A DNA stretch of 64,000 nucleotides from Psychroserpens burtonensis DSM 12212. Its GTDB lineage: Bacteria; Bacteroidota; Bacteroidia; Flavobacteriales; Flavobacteriaceae. The translations under genes and the position numbers were made by a program. The notes beneath the pieces were generated by a model. The model saw only the letters and a list, made by a program, of their open reading frames with translations. It had not been told where the DNA came from and ran no database searches. The stretch spans positions 1 to 64,000 of the forward strand of contig NZ_AUDE01000009.1 in NCBI RefSeq assembly GCF_000425305.1, given 5' to 3'. Each line of letters starts with the position of its first letter. Position 1 is the stretch's first letter. Shown piece by piece: positions 26,143 to 36,145 of the stretch.

Positions 26143-27249
26143 ATGCCAAAAACCAATAATAAAAAAGTTTGTATTGTTGCGTCCTCTCTATCTAAAGGTG
26201 GAGCAGAACGATCCAGTGCTGTTTTGTCGCAAATGCTTTATAGCTTGGGTTATGATGTGCATATTATAACAATATTACCTGGTGTTGATTATGAGTATTC
26301 TGGTAGACACTTGAATTTAGGATTATTAAAAAACGAGGATGATTCTTTCTTCGGAAGAATAAAAAGATTTCGTGTTTTTAGAGATTATATAGCCCATCAG
26401 AACTTTGATGTGATTATAGATAATAGATCTCGTAATCTAGCCTACAGGGAACTCATAATATCAAAATTGGTTTATAAAGGACCAGTGGTTTACGTTATTC
26501 ATAACTTTAATACTAAAAAAGCTTTTTCAAAATACACGTGGCTCAATAAGTGGCTTTATAAAAACCAATATATGACCGCTGTCTCTCAGGCAGCTTCTGA
26601 TAAGTATAGGGAAGCCTTCGATTTAAAAAATATTAGAACGCTTTATAACGGATTTAATTTTGAAAACATCCAAGCTTTAGCAAATGAAGATATTGTAAGC
26701 AATCTACCTGAAAAATTTATTGTTTTCTTCGGAAGAATTGACGATAAACATAAAAACCTAAAATTACTACTTGACAGCTATCAACAATCAGACTTAAAAA
26801 AGCATAATGTGAAATTGCTAATTTTAGGAGCTGGTCCAGATTTAGAAGTAATAAAAACGTATGCTACTCAATTAAAACTGAGTAATCATATTGATTTTAG
26901 GGGATTCATAAAAAACCCATATCCTTATGTGAAAAAGGCGAAATTCTCAGCTTTAACCAGTAGATTTGAAGGATTTCCAATGGTTATACCTGAAAGTTTA
27001 TCTCTAGGAGTTCCTGTGGTTTCAGTAGATTGCAATTCAGGGCCAAAAGAAGTCATCAAAACTGGTTTTAATGGTATTTTGGTAGAAAATAATAGTACAA
27101 TTAGATTGGCGGAAGCTTTTGATAAAATGATATTAGATCCTGAGTTCTATAATAATTGCGTGTCTAATTGTGAGTCAAGTGTCGAGCAGTTTTCAATAAA
27201 ACATATCATGCAATCTTGGGTCAAATTAATAAAAGAAGTGGTAAAATGA
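26143..27249 (+). CDS. Glycosyltransferase family 4
   Basis: 368 aa, GT-B fold. N-terminal loop SSLSKGGAERSSAVLSQML (about residues 13-31) and C-terminal donor-binding FSALTSRFEGFPMVIPESLSLGVPVVS (about 268-294) are classic GT4 motifs. It transfers a nucleotide-linked sugar to the polysaccharide intermediate on the cytoplasmic face. The stop overlaps the fdtA-like start by 4 nt (ATGA), so they form one operon. Confidence 0.9.
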   Translation: MPKTNNKKVCIVASSLSKGGAERSSAVLSQMLYSLGYDVHIITILPGVDYEYSGRHLNLGLLKNEDDSFFGRIKRFRVFRDYIAHQNFDVIIDNRSRNLAYRELIISKLVYKGPVVYVIHNFNTKKAFSKYTWLNKWLYKNQYMTAVSQAASDKYREAFDLKNIRTLYNGFNFENIQALANEDIVSNLPEKFIVFFGRIDDKHKNLKLLLDSYQQSDLKKHNVKLLILGAGPDLEVIKTYATQLKLSNHIDFRGFIKNPYPYVKKAKFSALTSRFEGFPMVIPESLSLGVPVVSVDCNSGPKEVIKTGFNGILVENNSTIRLAEAFDKMILDPEFYNNCVSNCESSVEQFSIKHIMQSWVKLIKEVVK

Positions 27250-27650
27250 CAGATATAAAAAGTATTAAGTTAATCGAGATTCCTAAAATTTCTGATCCAA
27301 GAGGTAATTTAGCAGTTATAGAAAAAGACTGTATTCCATATGCTATTAAAAGAGTTTATTATTTATATGATGTCCCCAGTGATGCATTTCGAGGAGGGCA
27401 TTCTCATAAAGAACAACTAGAGTTTTTAATTGCACTAAGTGGTAGTTTTGAAGTTGTACTTGATGATGGTAAAACAAAACAACGAATAACACTTAATAAA
27501 CCTAATAAGGGATTACTGATACCAACGGGAATCTGGAGAGAACTTGATGATTTTTCGTCTGGTGCTGTTTGTTTGGTGTTAGCCTCGGGTGAATTTGATG
27601 AAGGTGATTATATTAGAGATTATAAAATTTTCAAATCATCTAAAAGCTGA
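27246..27650 (+). CDS. fdtA: Sugar 3,4-ketoisomerase, FdtA/WxcM family
   Basis: 134 aa cupin protein. DPRGNLAVIEKDCIPYAIKRVYYLYDVPSDAFRGGHSHKE contains the conserved RGGHSHKE metal-free active-site stretch, and LIPTGIWRELDDFSSGAVCLVLAS is the family C-terminal beta region. It turns dTDP-4-keto-6-deoxyglucose into the 3-keto isomer, which an FdtB/QdtB aminotransferase then aminates. I use ATG 27246, which overlaps the GT4 stop, not the in-frame ATG at 27216. FdtA and QdtA cannot be told apart here. Its 3' end overlaps the convergent GT2 gene by 15 nt. Confidence 0.85.
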   Translation: MTDIKSIKLIEIPKISDPRGNLAVIEKDCIPYAIKRVYYLYDVPSDAFRGGHSHKEQLEFLIALSGSFEVVLDDGKTKQRITLNKPNKGLLIPTGIWRELDDFSSGAVCLVLASGEFDEGDYIRDYKIFKSSKS

Positions 27651-28577
27651 TAGGTATATTTTTTTTTTAATTAAAAACCCTTGTAAACCTTTAAATCTCT
27701 TTATCCAAAATGTTGGTAGTTTAAGTAAGAATTTTTGTTTTGAGTTCAATGATGCTAAGTCAATAGCGTTTAAAAGATTTTGATAAGATGTCAAATCACC
27801 ATGTAACTTTCTTTCTACAGCCATGGAATATCTATTACAATCTAAATATGTTTTTAAACTTTTGTTTTTTAGTTCAAGATGCTGATAACGCTCAATTATT
27901 TGTATCCTTTGCTTTATGTGAGAGGATTGTGATAAATGATTATTAGAAGCAGAAAATAATCGGGTAGCAGAAATCACATTAGAAAAAGCGACTGTTTCTT
28001 TAAGAGCTATTCTAATCCATAAATCGGTATCCTGTCCTGATTTTAAGGATTCGTCAAAATAACCATATGTATTAAATATAGTTTTTGGTATTGCAGTAGC
28101 AGAGGTCCAAGCTATGCTGTCTATTAAGCTATTTTTAAAATAGTCTTCTACAATTCCTTCAAAATCATCTTCTATGTCATTATAGATTGCTTTTACTACA
28201 AGTTCACTAAAATATATTTTTTCGTAAGCCTTACAATACATTCCACAATTAGGATAACATTCAAAAAGTGCCTTTAAATCTTCTAAGTGATGCGGTTTCC
28301 AAAGGTCATCTCCATCTAAAAAAGCTATAACTTGTGATGAAGAATTTTTTATTCCAAAGTTTCTTGCATGGGATACGCCCTTATTTTCTGTTGTGTAGAC
28401 TTTAATGCGTTTATCATTAAACGTTTCAACGAGACTTAAACTATCATCTGTAGAACCATCATTAATAACGATGACTTCAAAATCAGTATAGGTTTGAGCC
28501 AAAACACTAGACAGTGTATAACTGATTTCTAACGCTTTATTATAAAGAGGAATAACTACCGAAAAAAATGGATTCAT
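27636..28577 (-). CDS. Glycosyltransferase family 2
   Basis: GT-A fold enzyme. From ATG 28577: MNPFFSVVIPLYNKALEISYTLSSVLAQTY, then EVIVINDGSTDDSL and AFLDGDDLWKPHHLEDL with the DxD. An in-frame TTG 21 nt upstream is less likely because ATG 28577 overlaps the upstream stop as ATGA. It forms an operon with the GT2 gene at 28574-29464. The substrate is unknown. Confidence 0.9.
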   Translation of the reverse strand: MNPFFSVVIPLYNKALEISYTLSSVLAQTYTDFEVIVINDGSTDDSLSLVETFNDKRIKVYTTENKGVSHARNFGIKNSSSQVIAFLDGDDLWKPHHLEDLKALFECYPNCGMYCKAYEKIYFSELVVKAIYNDIEDDFEGIVEDYFKNSLIDSIAWTSATAIPKTIFNTYGYFDESLKSGQDTDLWIRIALKETVAFSNVISATRLFSASNNHLSQSSHIKQRIQIIERYQHLELKNKSLKTYLDCNRYSMAVERKLHGDLTSYQNLLNAIDLASLNSKQKFLLKLPTFWIKRFKGLQGFLIKKKIYLSAFR

Positions 28578-29464
28578 GAGTTTAAATCTTGATAACAAAT
28601 GTAACTTAATTTATAAAACTGTAGTACGCGAATATCTGGTTTGCTACTGAGTAAATTCTTTTTAAAACTGTTTTTAAAACTTTTGTATATCCAAGAGAAC
28701 ACGTAATTGAGTCTTAGCTTTTTTAAGGATTTATAGGTATTGTAAAGGGTGTTTTCTGTGTCTTGGATACTCTTGTTTATTTCTAATTTTAAAAGTGTGT
28801 CAACGGACTGTTCAATTTTATTTAAATAACTTTCATTAGCTTCTAAACCCAAATGATAGACTTCATTATCAATGTGAAAAACGGTATTTTTGTTACTTTT
28901 TAACAAGGCTCCAAAGTAATTATCGTAACCATAACCTCTTTGAGTAATTTGTGAATTAAGGGTTATAAAAAGAGCTTTTGTAATCATAAAGTTAGCGGAA
29001 ATCACAATTTTAAAAGGAGCTTGGTTTCTTATTAGAGCTGGGACTTGTTCGTTAGATGTTCCATAGGTCCATCGTAACATGAAATCGTCTTTTGGTGGTT
29101 CTAGCGCGTATGCAAATCCGCCATAAATTGCATCATATGCAGAGGCTAATAAAGACGTATAATGAGCTATAAAGTGTTCAGATTTTGGCATGACATCTGC
29201 ATCCAAAAACAAGAGCCTTTCATAATTGGCTTGTTCAGCAAGTGCTTGCCTTGTGGCGACTCTTCCGAAGTTATGATCTGAAATATGATAAGACGTAAAT
29301 TGGAGTTGTTCTATTTCAGCATTTAAAGCACTAATTTTTTTATCAGAGTAGTCATCTAAACAGATCATCTCAAATACTATTTGACTAGACATCAATTGCT
29401 CATGAAGCACAGTCGTAAGGGCTCTGATGTCACAATTATAAATAGGAATAAGAACTGATAACAT
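28574..29464 (-). CDS. Glycosyltransferase family 2
   Basis: 296 aa GT-A protein: MLSVLIPIYNCDIRALTTVLHEQL, ICLDDYSDKKI and RLLFLDADVMPKSEHF with the metal-binding DAD. The region GFAYALEPPKDDFMLRWTYG and RGYGYDNYFG resembles GT2 enzymes of surface-polymer loci. It is first in the operon, and its stop overlaps the next glycosyltransferase start by 4 nt. The 5' side is the end of the polysaccharide region. Confidence 0.85.
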   Translation of the reverse strand: MLSVLIPIYNCDIRALTTVLHEQLMSSQIVFEMICLDDYSDKKISALNAEIEQLQFTSYHISDHNFGRVATRQALAEQANYERLLFLDADVMPKSEHFIAHYTSLLASAYDAIYGGFAYALEPPKDDFMLRWTYGTSNEQVPALIRNQAPFKIVISANFMITKALFITLNSQITQRGYGYDNYFGALLKSNKNTVFHIDNEVYHLGLEANESYLNKIEQSVDTLLKLEINKSIQDTENTLYNTYKSLKKLRLNYVFSWIYKSFKNSFKKNLLSSKPDIRVLQFYKLSYICYQDLNS

Positions 29465-29657
29465 AGAGGCGTTTAAGTACTCAAAAATACACTTTTTATA
29501 ATATTTTATATTATGAAATACCTTTGTATAAGTTAAAAGAGATCAAACACAATTAAAATTTAGTCTCTTCATAGCTAATTTTGTAAATAGTATGACTTGG
29601 GAAATATCTAAAAGTAATAAGCAAGGTGCGATGACAAGAAGCCTAGTGTGTCGGGTT

Positions 29658-30341
29658 TTAACTTTTGCGCTGCACAACTTCAAAGACCTTATTTTCGTCA
29701 CACTTTAGTGTTTTACTTGGATATTTTAGAAGTAAAGCGTAATCGTGAGTTGCCATTAAGATCGTGTTACCATTATTATTGATATCACGCAACACTTCCA
29801 TGACTTCTATACTGGTTTGAGGGTCTAAATTACCTGTTGGCTCATCGGCTAAAATAAGTTCAGGATCATTTAATAAAGCTCGAGCAATAGCAATACGCTG
29901 TTGTTCTCCACCAGATAACTCATGAGGAAACTTAAAGCCTTTGGTTTTCATAGCGACTTTACCTAAAACAGCTTCAATACGCTCTTTTATTTTCGTCTTA
30001 TCTTTCCATCCTGTTGCTTTTAAAACGAATTCTAAATTGTTATTTATAGTTCTGTCTGGTAATAATTTAAAATCTTGAAATACAATACCCAATTTTCGTC
30101 TTAAAAACGGAATATCGTTCTCTTTCATCGTTCTCAAATTATAATCCACAACATGGCCTTCTCCTTCGGTAAGTTGTAAATCGCCATAGAGTGTTTTCAT
30201 AAAACTACTTTTCCCACTTCCTGTTTTACCAATGAGATAGACAAAGTCACCTTTGTTCATTTCAAAATTAACATCAGATAACACCATGCTATCGCCTTGA
30301 TAGATAGATACGTTTTTGAGTTGTAAAACAGTTTCAGACAT
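29658..30341 (-). CDS. ftsE: Cell division ATP-binding protein FtsE
   Basis: 227 aa ABC ATPase of the FtsE/LolD group: Walker [10 protein letters not shown] (about residues 38-46), Q-loop [17 protein letters not shown], signature [15 protein letters not shown], Walker [14 protein letters not shown] and H-loop ATHDYALL. Full length. FtsE works with the FtsX permease at the division site to control peptidoglycan hydrolases. No ftsX adjoins it; in Bacteroidota ftsE often stands apart from ftsX. Confidence 0.9.
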   Translation of the reverse strand: MSETVLQLKNVSIYQGDSMVLSDVNFEMNKGDFVYLIGKTGSGKSSFMKTLYGDLQLTEGEGHVVDYNLRTMKENDIPFLRRKLGIVFQDFKLLPDRTINNNLEFVLKATGWKDKTKIKERIEAVLGKVAMKTKGFKFPHELSGGEQQRIAIARALLNDPELILADEPTGNLDPQTSIEVMEVLRDINNNGNTILMATHDYALLLKYPSKTLKCDENKVFEVVQRKS

Positions 30342-30522
30342 TGTAATATGAAGGTTTTAATAGAATTGTAAATGTATTATAAAAACTAAGAACTACCAAT
30401 ATGCTAAATCTAAAATACACAGATAAAAACAAAAAGTGTAACGCAATCTTATATAAGACGTCTTTTTAATAACCTTGTGTATAATTATAACACGATTTTC
30501 TCGTTATAGATAAGAGAAAAAT

Positions 30523-30530
30523 TATCTTTA
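30523..30530 (+). promoter_or_regulatory. Possible promoter of the TPR gene
   Basis: TATCTTTA fits TAnnTTTG in seven of eight positions and lies 24 bp before the ATG at 30554. Confidence 0.35.
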
Positions 30531-30553
30531 GCATCAATAAAAAATAGAACTTA

Positions 30554-33500
30554 ATGACGTTTAGAAAAATAAGTTTTTTACTTGGCTTTTTGCTGTTTGC
30601 TTTGCATTTGCAGGCGCAACAATCGGCAACCTATACTAGTGATTTGGTGTCGTATCAAAAGGCACTCACACTTTATAATAACCAACAATATCAAGCAGCA
30701 CAATCGCTATTTGAAGCGATTAAAGAGGACGCTCCAAACGACACGTTAGAGTCTGATTGTGCATATTATATTGCCAATTGTGCAGTGCGATTGAATCAGC
30801 AAAATGCAGAGGATTTAATTCAAGATTTTGTTGATAATTACCCGACGAGTACAAAACGAAATACAGCTTTTTTAGATGTAGCAGATTTTTATTTTGCTAA
30901 CGGAAAATACGCCTATGCAAGAAAGTGGTATGATAAGGTGGATGAAAATAGCATGGCAAGAACAGAGCGTGAGAAATTCTATTTTAATTATGGATACGCA
31001 TTATATGCTACTCAAGACCAAGCAGGAGCACAGAAGTACTTTAATAAAGTGCTGACGTCAAAAACCTATGGTTCTCAAGCCAAATACTATATTGGATTTA
31101 TGGCTTATGAAGGTGACGATTACGATAAAGCGAACGCATACTTTGATCAGGTAAGTAATGAAGATAAATACAAAGAGAAGCTATCGTATTATCAAGCCGA
31201 TTTAAATTTTAAGTTAGGTAAGTTTGAAAAAGCAATAGAGCTTGCTAAAGCTCAATTATTGAATAGTAATCCACAAGAAAAATCACAATTGTCTAAAATT
31301 ATTGGAGAGAGTTATTTTAATTTAGAAAATTATTTTGAAGCCATCCCGTATTTAAAAGATTATAAAGGAAATCGTGGGAAATGGACTAATGTTGATTACT
31401 ACCAATTAGGATACGCTTACTATAAACAAAATGATTTTGACAGTGCAATTTCTGAGTTTAATAAAATCATTGGAGGTGATAATAGTGTTGCTCAAAATGC
31501 CTATTATCATTTGGGTGAGAGTTATATTAACTTAGATAAAAAGCAGGAAGCACTTAATGCGTTTAGAAATGCGTCACAAATGGATTACGATTTAAAAATC
31601 CAAGAGGATGCATGGTTAAATTATGCAAAGATTAGTTATGAGATTGGAAATCCGTACCAATCTGTACCACAAGTATTGACTAGTTATTTAGATACTTATC
31701 CAGCAACGAATTATAAAGAAGAAGTAGAAACGCTATTGATCGATTCTTATATTACCTCAAAAAATTACAAGGAAGCCATTAGACTTTTAGAAAACAAAAA
31801 GAGCTTTGAAAATAGAGTGGCTTACCAGAAAGTAGCATTTTATAGAGGTATTGAAGTTTATAATGTTGGGGATTACACCAGTGCAAAAGACTTATTTAAT
31901 AACTCTATAAAAGAAGCAAAGGATCCTGTATTTACAGCTAGAGCAACCTTTTGGAAAGCAGAAACTGATTATCACCTTAATAATTTTGACGAGGCGTTGA
32001 TTGGCTTTAAGCAATTTCAACAGCAAGGCGAAGCTTCCGAAGTAAAAGAAATTAATACTATAGATTACAACATTGCGTATACTTATTTTAAGCTAAAAAA
32101 GTATAGCCAAGCAACATCACATTTTCAAACGTTTGTCAATAATCACAAGGACGATAAATTACGCTTGAATGATGCGTATTTAAGACTTGGTGATGGCTAT
32201 TTTGTGTCTAGTGATTATGATAATGCAATTTCTGCCTATGAGAAGGCAATTGCTATTAATGAAATTGAAAGTGATTACGCTACGTTTCAAAAAACAATGA
32301 GTTACGGTTATAGTGGTCAAGTTTTTAAGAAAGTTCAAGGATTAAAATCGTTTATTGAGGCGTATCCTAAATCATCATTGCGTGACGATGCGATGTATGA
32401 ATTGGCAAATTCTTATGTACAGGCCAATGCTACTGATAAAGCGATGTCAATGTATGATCGCCTAAATTCAGAATACAAAAACAGTGTCTTCATTTCAAAA
32501 TCCTTATTACGTCAAGGCTTATCTTATTACAATGCTAATGATAATGAACGTGCTTTACAAAAATTTAAAAAGGTAGCCAATGAATATCCTTCTACAGAAG
32601 AAGCTAGCCAAGCAGTCGCAAGTGCTCGTTTAATCTACATAGATCTCGGTCTTGTAGAAGACTATGCCGCTTGGGTGAAAACCTTAGATTATATTAATGT
32701 TACAGATGCTGAGTTAGATAATACGTCTTATTTGGCTGCAGAGAAACAGTATTTAGATACGAACACAGATAGCGCGATTCGTCAATTTAATAACTATTTA
32801 AACGAGTTCCCTAACGGAATTCATGCACTCAAATCTCATTTTTATATCGCTGAATTATATTCAAAAAAGGACTTAACAGACAATGCAAAACCACATTATG
32901 AATATGTTATCGACCAGCAAAAAGGGGGATTTACAGAACAAGCGATTGTTAAGTTATCTGAAATATATTTAGATAACAAAAATTGGGATCAAGCGATGCC
33001 GTTATTGAGACGACTAGAAAACGAAGCCGATTATCCACAGAATATTACCTACGCACAATCTAATTTAATGAACGCATACTATCAAAAAGAAAACTATACA
33101 GAAGCAGTTAATTATGCTGAAAAGTCGCTTCAAAATTCTAAAATTGATAATAACGTAAAAAGTGATGCTCAGATTATTATTGCACGATCTGCTATAAAAA
33201 CAGGTAACGAAAACAAAGCCAAAGCTGCGTATGCTGAGGTTGAAAAAATAGCAACAGGAGCTTTGGCTGCAGAAGCTTTGTATTACAATGCTTATTTTAA
33301 AAATAAAGACGGTAAACATGAATCTTCAAATACAACGGTTCAAAAATTAGCTAGAGATTACAGTAGTTATAAATACTACAGTGCAAAAGGCTTAGTGCTT
33401 ATGGCAAAGAATTATGATGCACTGGGTGATGCTTTTCAAGCCACTTATATATTAGAAAGCGTCATTAGTAATTTCTCACAGTTTGATGATGTTATTAGTG

Positions 33501-33577
33501 AAGCGCAAGAAGAACTCATTAGAATTAAGACCAAAGAAGCTAAAACGAATTCATCTGTACAGCCTGATCAAAATTAA
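30554..33577 (+). CDS. Large tetratricopeptide-repeat protein, secreted/periplasmic
   Basis: 1007 aa with a signal peptide (MTFRKISFLLGFLLFALHLQAQ) and about 20 TPR units along almost the whole length; examples are YQAAQSLFEAIKEDAPND, YDKANAYFDQVSNEDKY and ARKWYDKVDENSMART. Such proteins act as periplasmic scaffolds for outer-membrane assemblies. It is followed by a lipoprotein and an outer-membrane barrel in the same direction, 68 and 19 bp apart, a set likely to act together; that is inference. No catalytic motif is seen. Confidence 0.8.
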   Translation: MTFRKISFLLGFLLFALHLQAQQSATYTSDLVSYQKALTLYNNQQYQAAQSLFEAIKEDAPNDTLESDCAYYIANCAVRLNQQNAEDLIQDFVDNYPTSTKRNTAFLDVADFYFANGKYAYARKWYDKVDENSMARTEREKFYFNYGYALYATQDQAGAQKYFNKVLTSKTYGSQAKYYIGFMAYEGDDYDKANAYFDQVSNEDKYKEKLSYYQADLNFKLGKFEKAIELAKAQLLNSNPQEKSQLSKIIGESYFNLENYFEAIPYLKDYKGNRGKWTNVDYYQLGYAYYKQNDFDSAISEFNKIIGGDNSVAQNAYYHLGESYINLDKKQEALNAFRNASQMDYDLKIQEDAWLNYAKISYEIGNPYQSVPQVLTSYLDTYPATNYKEEVETLLIDSYITSKNYKEAIRLLENKKSFENRVAYQKVAFYRGIEVYNVGDYTSAKDLFNNSIKEAKDPVFTARATFWKAETDYHLNNFDEALIGFKQFQQQGEASEVKEINTIDYNIAYTYFKLKKYSQATSHFQTFVNNHKDDKLRLNDAYLRLGDGYFVSSDYDNAISAYEKAIAINEIESDYATFQKTMSYGYSGQVFKKVQGLKSFIEAYPKSSLRDDAMYELANSYVQANATDKAMSMYDRLNSEYKNSVFISKSLLRQGLSYYNANDNERALQKFKKVANEYPSTEEASQAVASARLIYIDLGLVEDYAAWVKTLDYINVTDAELDNTSYLAAEKQYLDTNTDSAIRQFNNYLNEFPNGIHALKSHFYIAELYSKKDLTDNAKPHYEYVIDQQKGGFTEQAIVKLSEIYLDNKNWDQAMPLLRRLENEADYPQNITYAQSNLMNAYYQKENYTEAVNYAEKSLQNSKIDNNVKSDAQIIIARSAIKTGNENKAKAAYAEVEKIATGALAAEALYYNAYFKNKDGKHESSNTTVQKLARDYSSYKYYSAKGLVLMAKNYDALGDAFQATYILESVISNFSQFDDVISEAQEELIRIKTKEAKTNSSVQPDQN

Positions 33578-33598
33578 TAACTTAATTAAAAAGCTGCT

Positions 33599-33622
33599 GT
33601 CACTTCGAGCGTAGTCGAGAGG
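33599..33622. repeat. Dispersed repeat (CACTTCGAGCGTAGTCGAGAG type)
   Basis: CACTTCGAGCGTAGTCGAGAG lies between the TPR and lipoprotein genes. It contains an imperfect inverted core (TTCGA and TCGA) of a kind common in intergenic regions of flavobacteria. Confidence 0.4.
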
Positions 33623-33645
33623 GTTGTATTTATAAAATCTAAAAA

Positions 33646-34182
33646 ATGATTAAACAAATAAAATTTTCAGTAATTCTAATATCCATTTTTACCATATTTT
33701 CATGCGGAGACGATGATAGTAATAACCAAGAAACACAAAACATCTATGAAGGCTGTTGTTCCACAGAACCTGTTTTTGGAGCTAACGTAGATAATTTAGA
33801 TCAATCTGCTGGAGAAATAGAAGTGTTTACAATTGTTACCCAAAATGAAGATGGAATTAACGATATGTTTTCAATAAGAAATATTGAATTGTATTCCAAT
33901 CATATAGTTACCATTTACAATTCTGTTGATGAGCAAATTTATGAGTCGACAAATTACACAGACTTTGAAGCCATGTTTCCAGGATATCCACAAGGTGAAA
34001 ATGGAAGAGCATCAATTATTTCTAATGGAACTTATAGATATAAAATTGTTATTGAGAATGAGGAAACATTCCGTAAATCAGGATCATTCTGTGTATATAC
34101 GTTTCCAGATCCACAACCAAATTTTGAAGGTTGTAATTTAGGTAGTCAATTTGATCCAGTAATAGCAAATCCTCCTAATTAA
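33646..34182 (+). CDS. Lipoprotein with gliding-motility C-terminal-like (T9SS type B-like) domain
   Basis: 178 aa. A lipobox IFSC followed by GDDDS (about residues 17-25) suggests a surface-exposed lipoprotein. The rest, QNEDGINDMFSIRNIELYSNHIVTIYN and NGTYRYKIVIENEETFRKSGSFCVY, matches the pattern of the gliding motility-associated C-terminal domain (CHU_C, type B). A whole lipoprotein that is mainly this domain is unusual. It lies between the TPR gene and the barrel gene; function is unknown. Confidence 0.65.
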   Translation: MIKQIKFSVILISIFTIFSCGDDDSNNQETQNIYEGCCSTEPVFGANVDNLDQSAGEIEVFTIVTQNEDGINDMFSIRNIELYSNHIVTIYNSVDEQIYESTNYTDFEAMFPGYPQGENGRASIISNGTYRYKIVIENEETFRKSGSFCVYTFPDPQPNFEGCNLGSQFDPVIANPPN

Positions 34183-34201
34183 TTCATCAAATCAAACAAA
34201 T

Positions 34202-35920
34202 ATGAAAAGTTACTTCAAATATATATTCCTAATAATTCTAACCTTAAACGTTGCAATCACTTCAGCCCAAGAACGTGAAAACGATTCTATTGATGGAGGT
34301 ACAGTAACAGTCGTAAAACCATACACACCTAAAATATCTGATGCGTTTAAAATTAGGGAAATCCCAACCTTGAACGATTCTACAACCGTTAATAAAAAAG
34401 TGATTAAGTATAATATTTTTTCAATTCCTGTAGCATCAACGTTTACACCAGCAAAAGGAAAAGCGGCAACGGTAGATAAAGAGAAATCTGTAAAGTTATA
34501 CGATAATTATGCGTCTTTAGGCGTTGGGTCATACACCACAATTTTAGGTGAAGTTTATCTTAATCATGCCATTAGCAGAACAGAGCGCGTGGGTGGTTAT
34601 TTTAGTCATCACTCGTCTGCAGGTGATATTGAAGGTGTTAATTTCGATAATAATTTCTCAGAAACGGGTTTGAATGCACATTACACTCAGAAGCAAAGAA
34701 ACTATTCTTGGAAAGTAGAAGGAGGCTTCCAATTACAGCGTTTTAATTGGTACGGATTACCAGATCAAGATATGGATGTTTTTGATGTTGGTCATTCCTT
34801 CTACACAGCAAATATTGGTGGAAACATCCAATTTGATGATGCTATTATTAATAAAGGGAGTGTATTATACAGACGTTTTGGAGATGATCAGGATTCTGGA
34901 GAAAACCGGTTTTTATTAAAAACTGGATTTGATGTCCCTGTGGCAGATGAGGTGATTACTACAGAAGTAACCATTGATTATTTGGGAGGTTCTTTTGATA
35001 AAAGTTATTTTGGTGATGAAGACCTCAATTATAGTAATATTATTTTAGGATTGGCGCCTAGCTACCAAATGAAACAAGACGATTTAACGCTTAATTTAGG
35101 TGTAAACCTCGTATATCTTAACGATACTGAAGCCAGTGATGGTAGATTCTTTATCTATCCAAACATTACAGCAAGTTACCGTTTGGTGGACGAGTTGCTA
35201 ATTGCCTACGGAAGTATTGAAGGTGGACTAAACCAAAATTCATATTATGATTTTGCTCAGGAGAATCCATTTGTATCACCAACCTTATTTATTGTGCCAA
35301 CAGACCAAGCGTATAATGCGTCTGTAGGTGTAAAAGGTAAATTGTCTAATAGTATAAGTTATAATGTGAATGGACGTTATTCTGCGGATAATAACAGAGC
35401 ATTATTTAGATCTAATGCTGCGATAGGTGATGGTGGAAAGAGTTATCAATTTGGAAATTCCTTCGGAATCGCTTACGACGATGTGAAAACGTTTGCCATT
35501 GGTGGAGAATTAAATGTTGATATCAACAGAAATTTCAAATTGGGTTTAAAAGCTGATTATTTTGCATATACTACAGAAAACGAAGCCGAAGCTTGGAATC
35601 TCCCAGACATTGAAGCTTCTGCATTTTTAGACATCCAAATTGACGAGCATTGGTTTGCAGGTGCCAATCTATTCTTTGTTGGCGAACGTAAAGATATATT
35701 GATTGGAGCAGGAGGGCCGTTAATTATGCCTACAGCAACTCAAGTGACATTAAAGAGTTATTTTGATGCCAATGCAAACGTAGGTTATAAGATTACAAAT
35801 CAATTATCTGCTTTCGTAAAAGCTAATAATATTGCTAATCAAAATTATAACCGTTGGGTGAACTATCCTGTTCAAGGGATACAATTTTTAGCTGGAGCTA
35901 CTTATCAGTTTGACTTTTAA
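34202..35920 (+). CDS. Outer-membrane beta-barrel, TonB-dependent receptor-like
   Basis: 572 aa with a signal peptide (MKSYFKYIFLIILTLNVAITSAQ), the short TVTVVKPYTPKISDAFKI region, and a long series of alternating strands ending in a terminal F (FLAGATYQFDF), typical of barrels folded by BAM. No plug domain is seen, so it is not a full TonB receptor. It follows the TPR protein and the lipoprotein in one direction. Confidence 0.75.
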   Translation: MKSYFKYIFLIILTLNVAITSAQERENDSIDGGTVTVVKPYTPKISDAFKIREIPTLNDSTTVNKKVIKYNIFSIPVASTFTPAKGKAATVDKEKSVKLYDNYASLGVGSYTTILGEVYLNHAISRTERVGGYFSHHSSAGDIEGVNFDNNFSETGLNAHYTQKQRNYSWKVEGGFQLQRFNWYGLPDQDMDVFDVGHSFYTANIGGNIQFDDAIINKGSVLYRRFGDDQDSGENRFLLKTGFDVPVADEVITTEVTIDYLGGSFDKSYFGDEDLNYSNIILGLAPSYQMKQDDLTLNLGVNLVYLNDTEASDGRFFIYPNITASYRLVDELLIAYGSIEGGLNQNSYYDFAQENPFVSPTLFIVPTDQAYNASVGVKGKLSNSISYNVNGRYSADNNRALFRSNAAIGDGGKSYQFGNSFGIAYDDVKTFAIGGELNVDINRNFKLGLKADYFAYTTENEAEAWNLPDIEASAFLDIQIDEHWFAGANLFFVGERKDILIGAGGPLIMPTATQVTLKSYFDANANVGYKITNQLSAFVKANNIANQNYNRWVNYPVQGIQFLAGATYQFDF

Positions 35921-35923
35921 TTA

Positions 35924-35941
35924 TTCCTGCGAAGTCAGGAA
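35924..35941. repeat. Short repeat TTCCTG-N6-CAGGAA
   Basis: TTCCTGCGAAGTCAGGAA, a 6-bp stem with a 6-nt loop, is just after the barrel stop codon and resembles dispersed flavobacterial intergenic repeats. Confidence 0.45.
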
Positions 35942-35980
35942 TCTCATAGCCCAAATGCAATAACATAGAAGGTCATAACA

Positions 35981-36026
35981 TCCAGCTCCTCCCTTCGAGA
36001 AGAAAGGAGGAGCTGGATTTTGTTTT
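35981..36026 (+). terminator. Strong hairpin with T-run after the barrel gene
   Basis: TCCAGCTCCTCC (35981-35992) pairs with GGAGGAGCTGGA (36006-36017), and TTTTGTTTT follows. One of the most GC-rich hairpins in the window and a good terminator for the TPR-lipoprotein-barrel unit. Confidence 0.75.
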
Positions 36027-36145
36027 ACATATTTTTAAATTATCTGTCAGATTATAAATGTGCTTTTTGTTTGTGAAATAGTACGACATGATGTTGGTTT
36101 ATTATTCGTAATGAGTAAGTTACATAAGCCTTTATAATTTTTAAC

